Source: Marinobacter alexandrii
GTDB taxonomy: Bacteria; Bacteroidota; Bacteroidia; Cytophagales; Cyclobacteriaceae
Direction: 5' to 3'
Assembly: GCA_039984955.1 (NCBI GenBank)
Contig: JBDWTN010000007.1
Span: forward strand, 744,001 to 808,000
Length of the DNA: 64,000 nucleotides
Positions 62,608-64,000 of this stretch are shown one piece after another. Each line of letters begins with the position of its first letter. Position 1 is the first letter of the stretch. Both the position numbers and the translations under genes were made by a program. Under the pieces are notes generated by a model. That model saw nothing but the letters and a program-made list of their open reading frames with translations. It had not been told where the DNA came from and did no database searches.

Positions 62608-64000
62608 TACTTATAATTCAAATTTGGCTGAAGCCACTTCTCAACTTCTTCTTCTTTCATTTGTTTTCTTTTGGCATAATCGGCTATCTGGTCCTTGCTG
62701 ATTTTTCCTAAACCAAAATATTTTGATTGAGGATGTGCAAAATAAAATCCACTAACAGATGAGGCTGGATACATGGCAAAAGATTCTGTAAGCCTAATTC
62801 CAGTATGTTTTTCAACTTCAAGCAAGTCGAATAGGGTTTGCTTCTCCGTATGATCTGGGCATGCTGGATAACCAGGTGCTGGTCGAATTCCTTGATACTT
62901 TTCTTTGATAAGGGATTCGGTATCGAGTGACTCATCTGCAGCATAACCCCAAAGCTCCGTTCTTACCTTTTTGTGCATCAATTCTGCGAATGCTTCAGCA
63001 AGACGGTCAGCCAATGCTTTGACCATGATTTCTTTGTAGTCATCATGATCTGCCTTATACTTTTCAACAAGTTTTTCTATTCCAATCCCTGCAGTCACTG
63101 CAAATCCACCTAAGTAATCTTTTTCGTTTGGATGCAGAAAATCGACTAGAGACAAATTGGGTACACCTGGAGCTTTCTTTCCTTGTTGTCTTAGAAAATG
63201 AAACTGTTTGTCTTCTTGATCAACTGTTACGCTATCTCCTTCTCGGTTTACTGGAAATAGCCCAACAATTGCCTTCGCTCTTAATAATCTTGAAGTCACA
63301 ATTTCATCCAGCATTTCCTGAGCATCATCAAATAATTTTTTCGCTTCCGAACCTACTGTAGGATTTTCTAGGATAGCTGGGTATTTTCCCTTCAACATCC
63401 AGGTAGAGAAAAATGGTGTCCAATCGATATAATCTCTTATCTCAGCTAAATCATAATCTTCAAAAATGGATAGCCCCAAATTATTTGGTGGTAGAGGTTC
63501 AAATTTCTCCAGAACAACACCGTTTTTCTTTGCGCCATCATAAGAGATATAATCTTTAGATTCGGTTCTGGAAGCGTGTGAAGCTGCCAACTCCAAGTAT
63601 TCAGACTTGATAGTTTCACCGAACTCTGGAGCTCTAGCACTGAGTAAATTCGTAGAGACTCCCACACTTTTGGAGGCATCCAATACATGAACAACTGTTT
63701 GATCATATTTAGGAGCAATTTTTACGGCAGTATGTATTCTAGATGTCGTAGCTCCCCCAATTAAAAGGGGTGTTTTCATTTTACGACGAGTCATTTCCTC
63801 AGCTACTGTAACCATCTCATCCAACGAAGGAGTGATCAGACCACTCAGTCCAATAATATCTGCTCCAATCTCTTCCGCCCGATCAAGAATTTTTTCAGCA
63901 GGCACCATAACTCCCATATCTTCAATGTGAAAATTATTGCAAGCCATTACCACACCTACAATATTTTTTCCTATATCATGAACATCCCCTTTTACCGTGG
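62607..64000 (-). CDS. metH: Cobalamin-dependent methionine synthase, C-terminal part (5' end outside window)
   Basis: The frame is open to the window edge, leaving 463 residues. The B12-binding domain comes first: GDVHDIGKNIV, whose Asp-His-Gly motif supplies the lower cobalt ligand, appears just inside the edge, followed by GLSGLITPSLDEMV and LLIGGATTSRIHTA. The SAM-binding activation domain follows (about 145-463), with RPAPGYPACPDHTEK and the PASSVSGFYFAHP region. It completes methionine synthesis with the product of metF. Whether the homocysteine and folate domains are in the same gene cannot be seen. Confidence 0.95.
   Translation of the reverse strand, partial: TVKGDVHDIGKNIVGVVMACNNFHIEDMGVMVPAEKILDRAEEIGADIIGLSGLITPSLDEMVTVAEEMTRRKMKTPLLIGGATTSRIHTAVKIAPKYDQTVVHVLDASKSVGVSTNLLSARAPEFGETIKSEYLELAASHASRTESKDYISYDGAKKNGVVLEKFEPLPPNNLGLSIFEDYDLAEIRDYIDWTPFFSTWMLKGKYPAILENPTVGSEAKKLFDDAQEMLDEIVTSRLLRAKAIVGLFPVNREGDSVTVDQEDKQFHFLRQQGKKAPGVPNLSLVDFLHPNEKDYLGGFAVTAGIGIEKLVEKYKADHDDYKEIMVKALADRLAEAFAELMHKKVRTELWGYAADESLDTESLIKEKYQGIRPAPGYPACPDHTEKQTLFDLLEVEKHTGIRLTESFAMYPASSVSGFYFAHPQSKYFGLGKISKDQIADYAKRKQMKEEEVEKWLQPNLNYK

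Overview
The window comes from the chromosome of a Bacteroidota bacterium, most likely a marine-type member of the Cytophagales. The evidence is a SusC/SusD pair, a BamA-like TamL lipoprotein, DUF1573, TlpA/DUF4369, MORN/YwqK and OmpA proteins, LytTR regulation, several Bacteroidota-type -7 boxes (TAnnTTTG), and AT-rich DNA. The placement is inference, since no rRNA gene is present. About 58 protein genes fill the window. I see no tRNA, rRNA, CRISPR array, phage or insertion sequence.

Region 1-6.9 kb holds a YbbP/YbbA-type ABC exporter divergent from a TesA-like esterase lipoprotein (the order also found in E. coli), then mtaB (tRNA methylthiolation), a fumarylacetoacetase-family hydrolase, an M23 peptidase and bcp. 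Region 6.9-14.75 kb is on the minus strand: a SusC/SusD/surface-lipoprotein uptake operon closed by a terminator, then a two-gene unit with an unknown secreted protein and an M28 metallopeptidase. Region 14.9-22.6 kb carries a split transketolase, a class III aminotransferase, a retropepsin-like/PDZ protein, purine nucleoside phosphorylase, a possible small RNA, and glutaryl-CoA dehydrogenase divergent from tryptophan 2,3-dioxygenase. Region 22.6-28.1 kb has a MORN-repeat protein with a predicted beta-rich C-terminus, a CoA-binding protein, DUF2490, gyrB, and an unannotated 40-residue membrane peptide.

Region 28.1-41.96 kb carries an M1 peptidase, DUF1573, trpS, phosphohexomutase, a Na+/Ca2+ exchanger, pgi, a SpoU rRNA methyltransferase, tamL, hemF, a LytTR response regulator and ribE. 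Region 41.99-51.3 kb has pcm, an acyl-CoA thioesterase, a possible DNA polymerase III psi-like protein, an OmpA protein, a GPP34 (GOLPH3-like) protein, a MacB/FtsX permease divergent from a histidine kinase/response regulator pair, and a duplicated DUF1456 protein. Region 51.3-64 kb is mostly housekeeping: alaS-gatB-TlpA, M23/CapA/MerR/dprA, HMG-CoA lyase, metF, and the 3' part of metH running off the window.

The points most worth a second look are regulatory. There is a helically phased TTAA array between the FtsX permease and its two-component system. A three-hairpin intergenic RNA candidate follows punA. Two intrinsic terminators are built into the 3' coding ends of convergent genes. Several -7 boxes lie so close to start codons that leaderless transcripts are implied. 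A short dispersed inverted repeat occurs twice.
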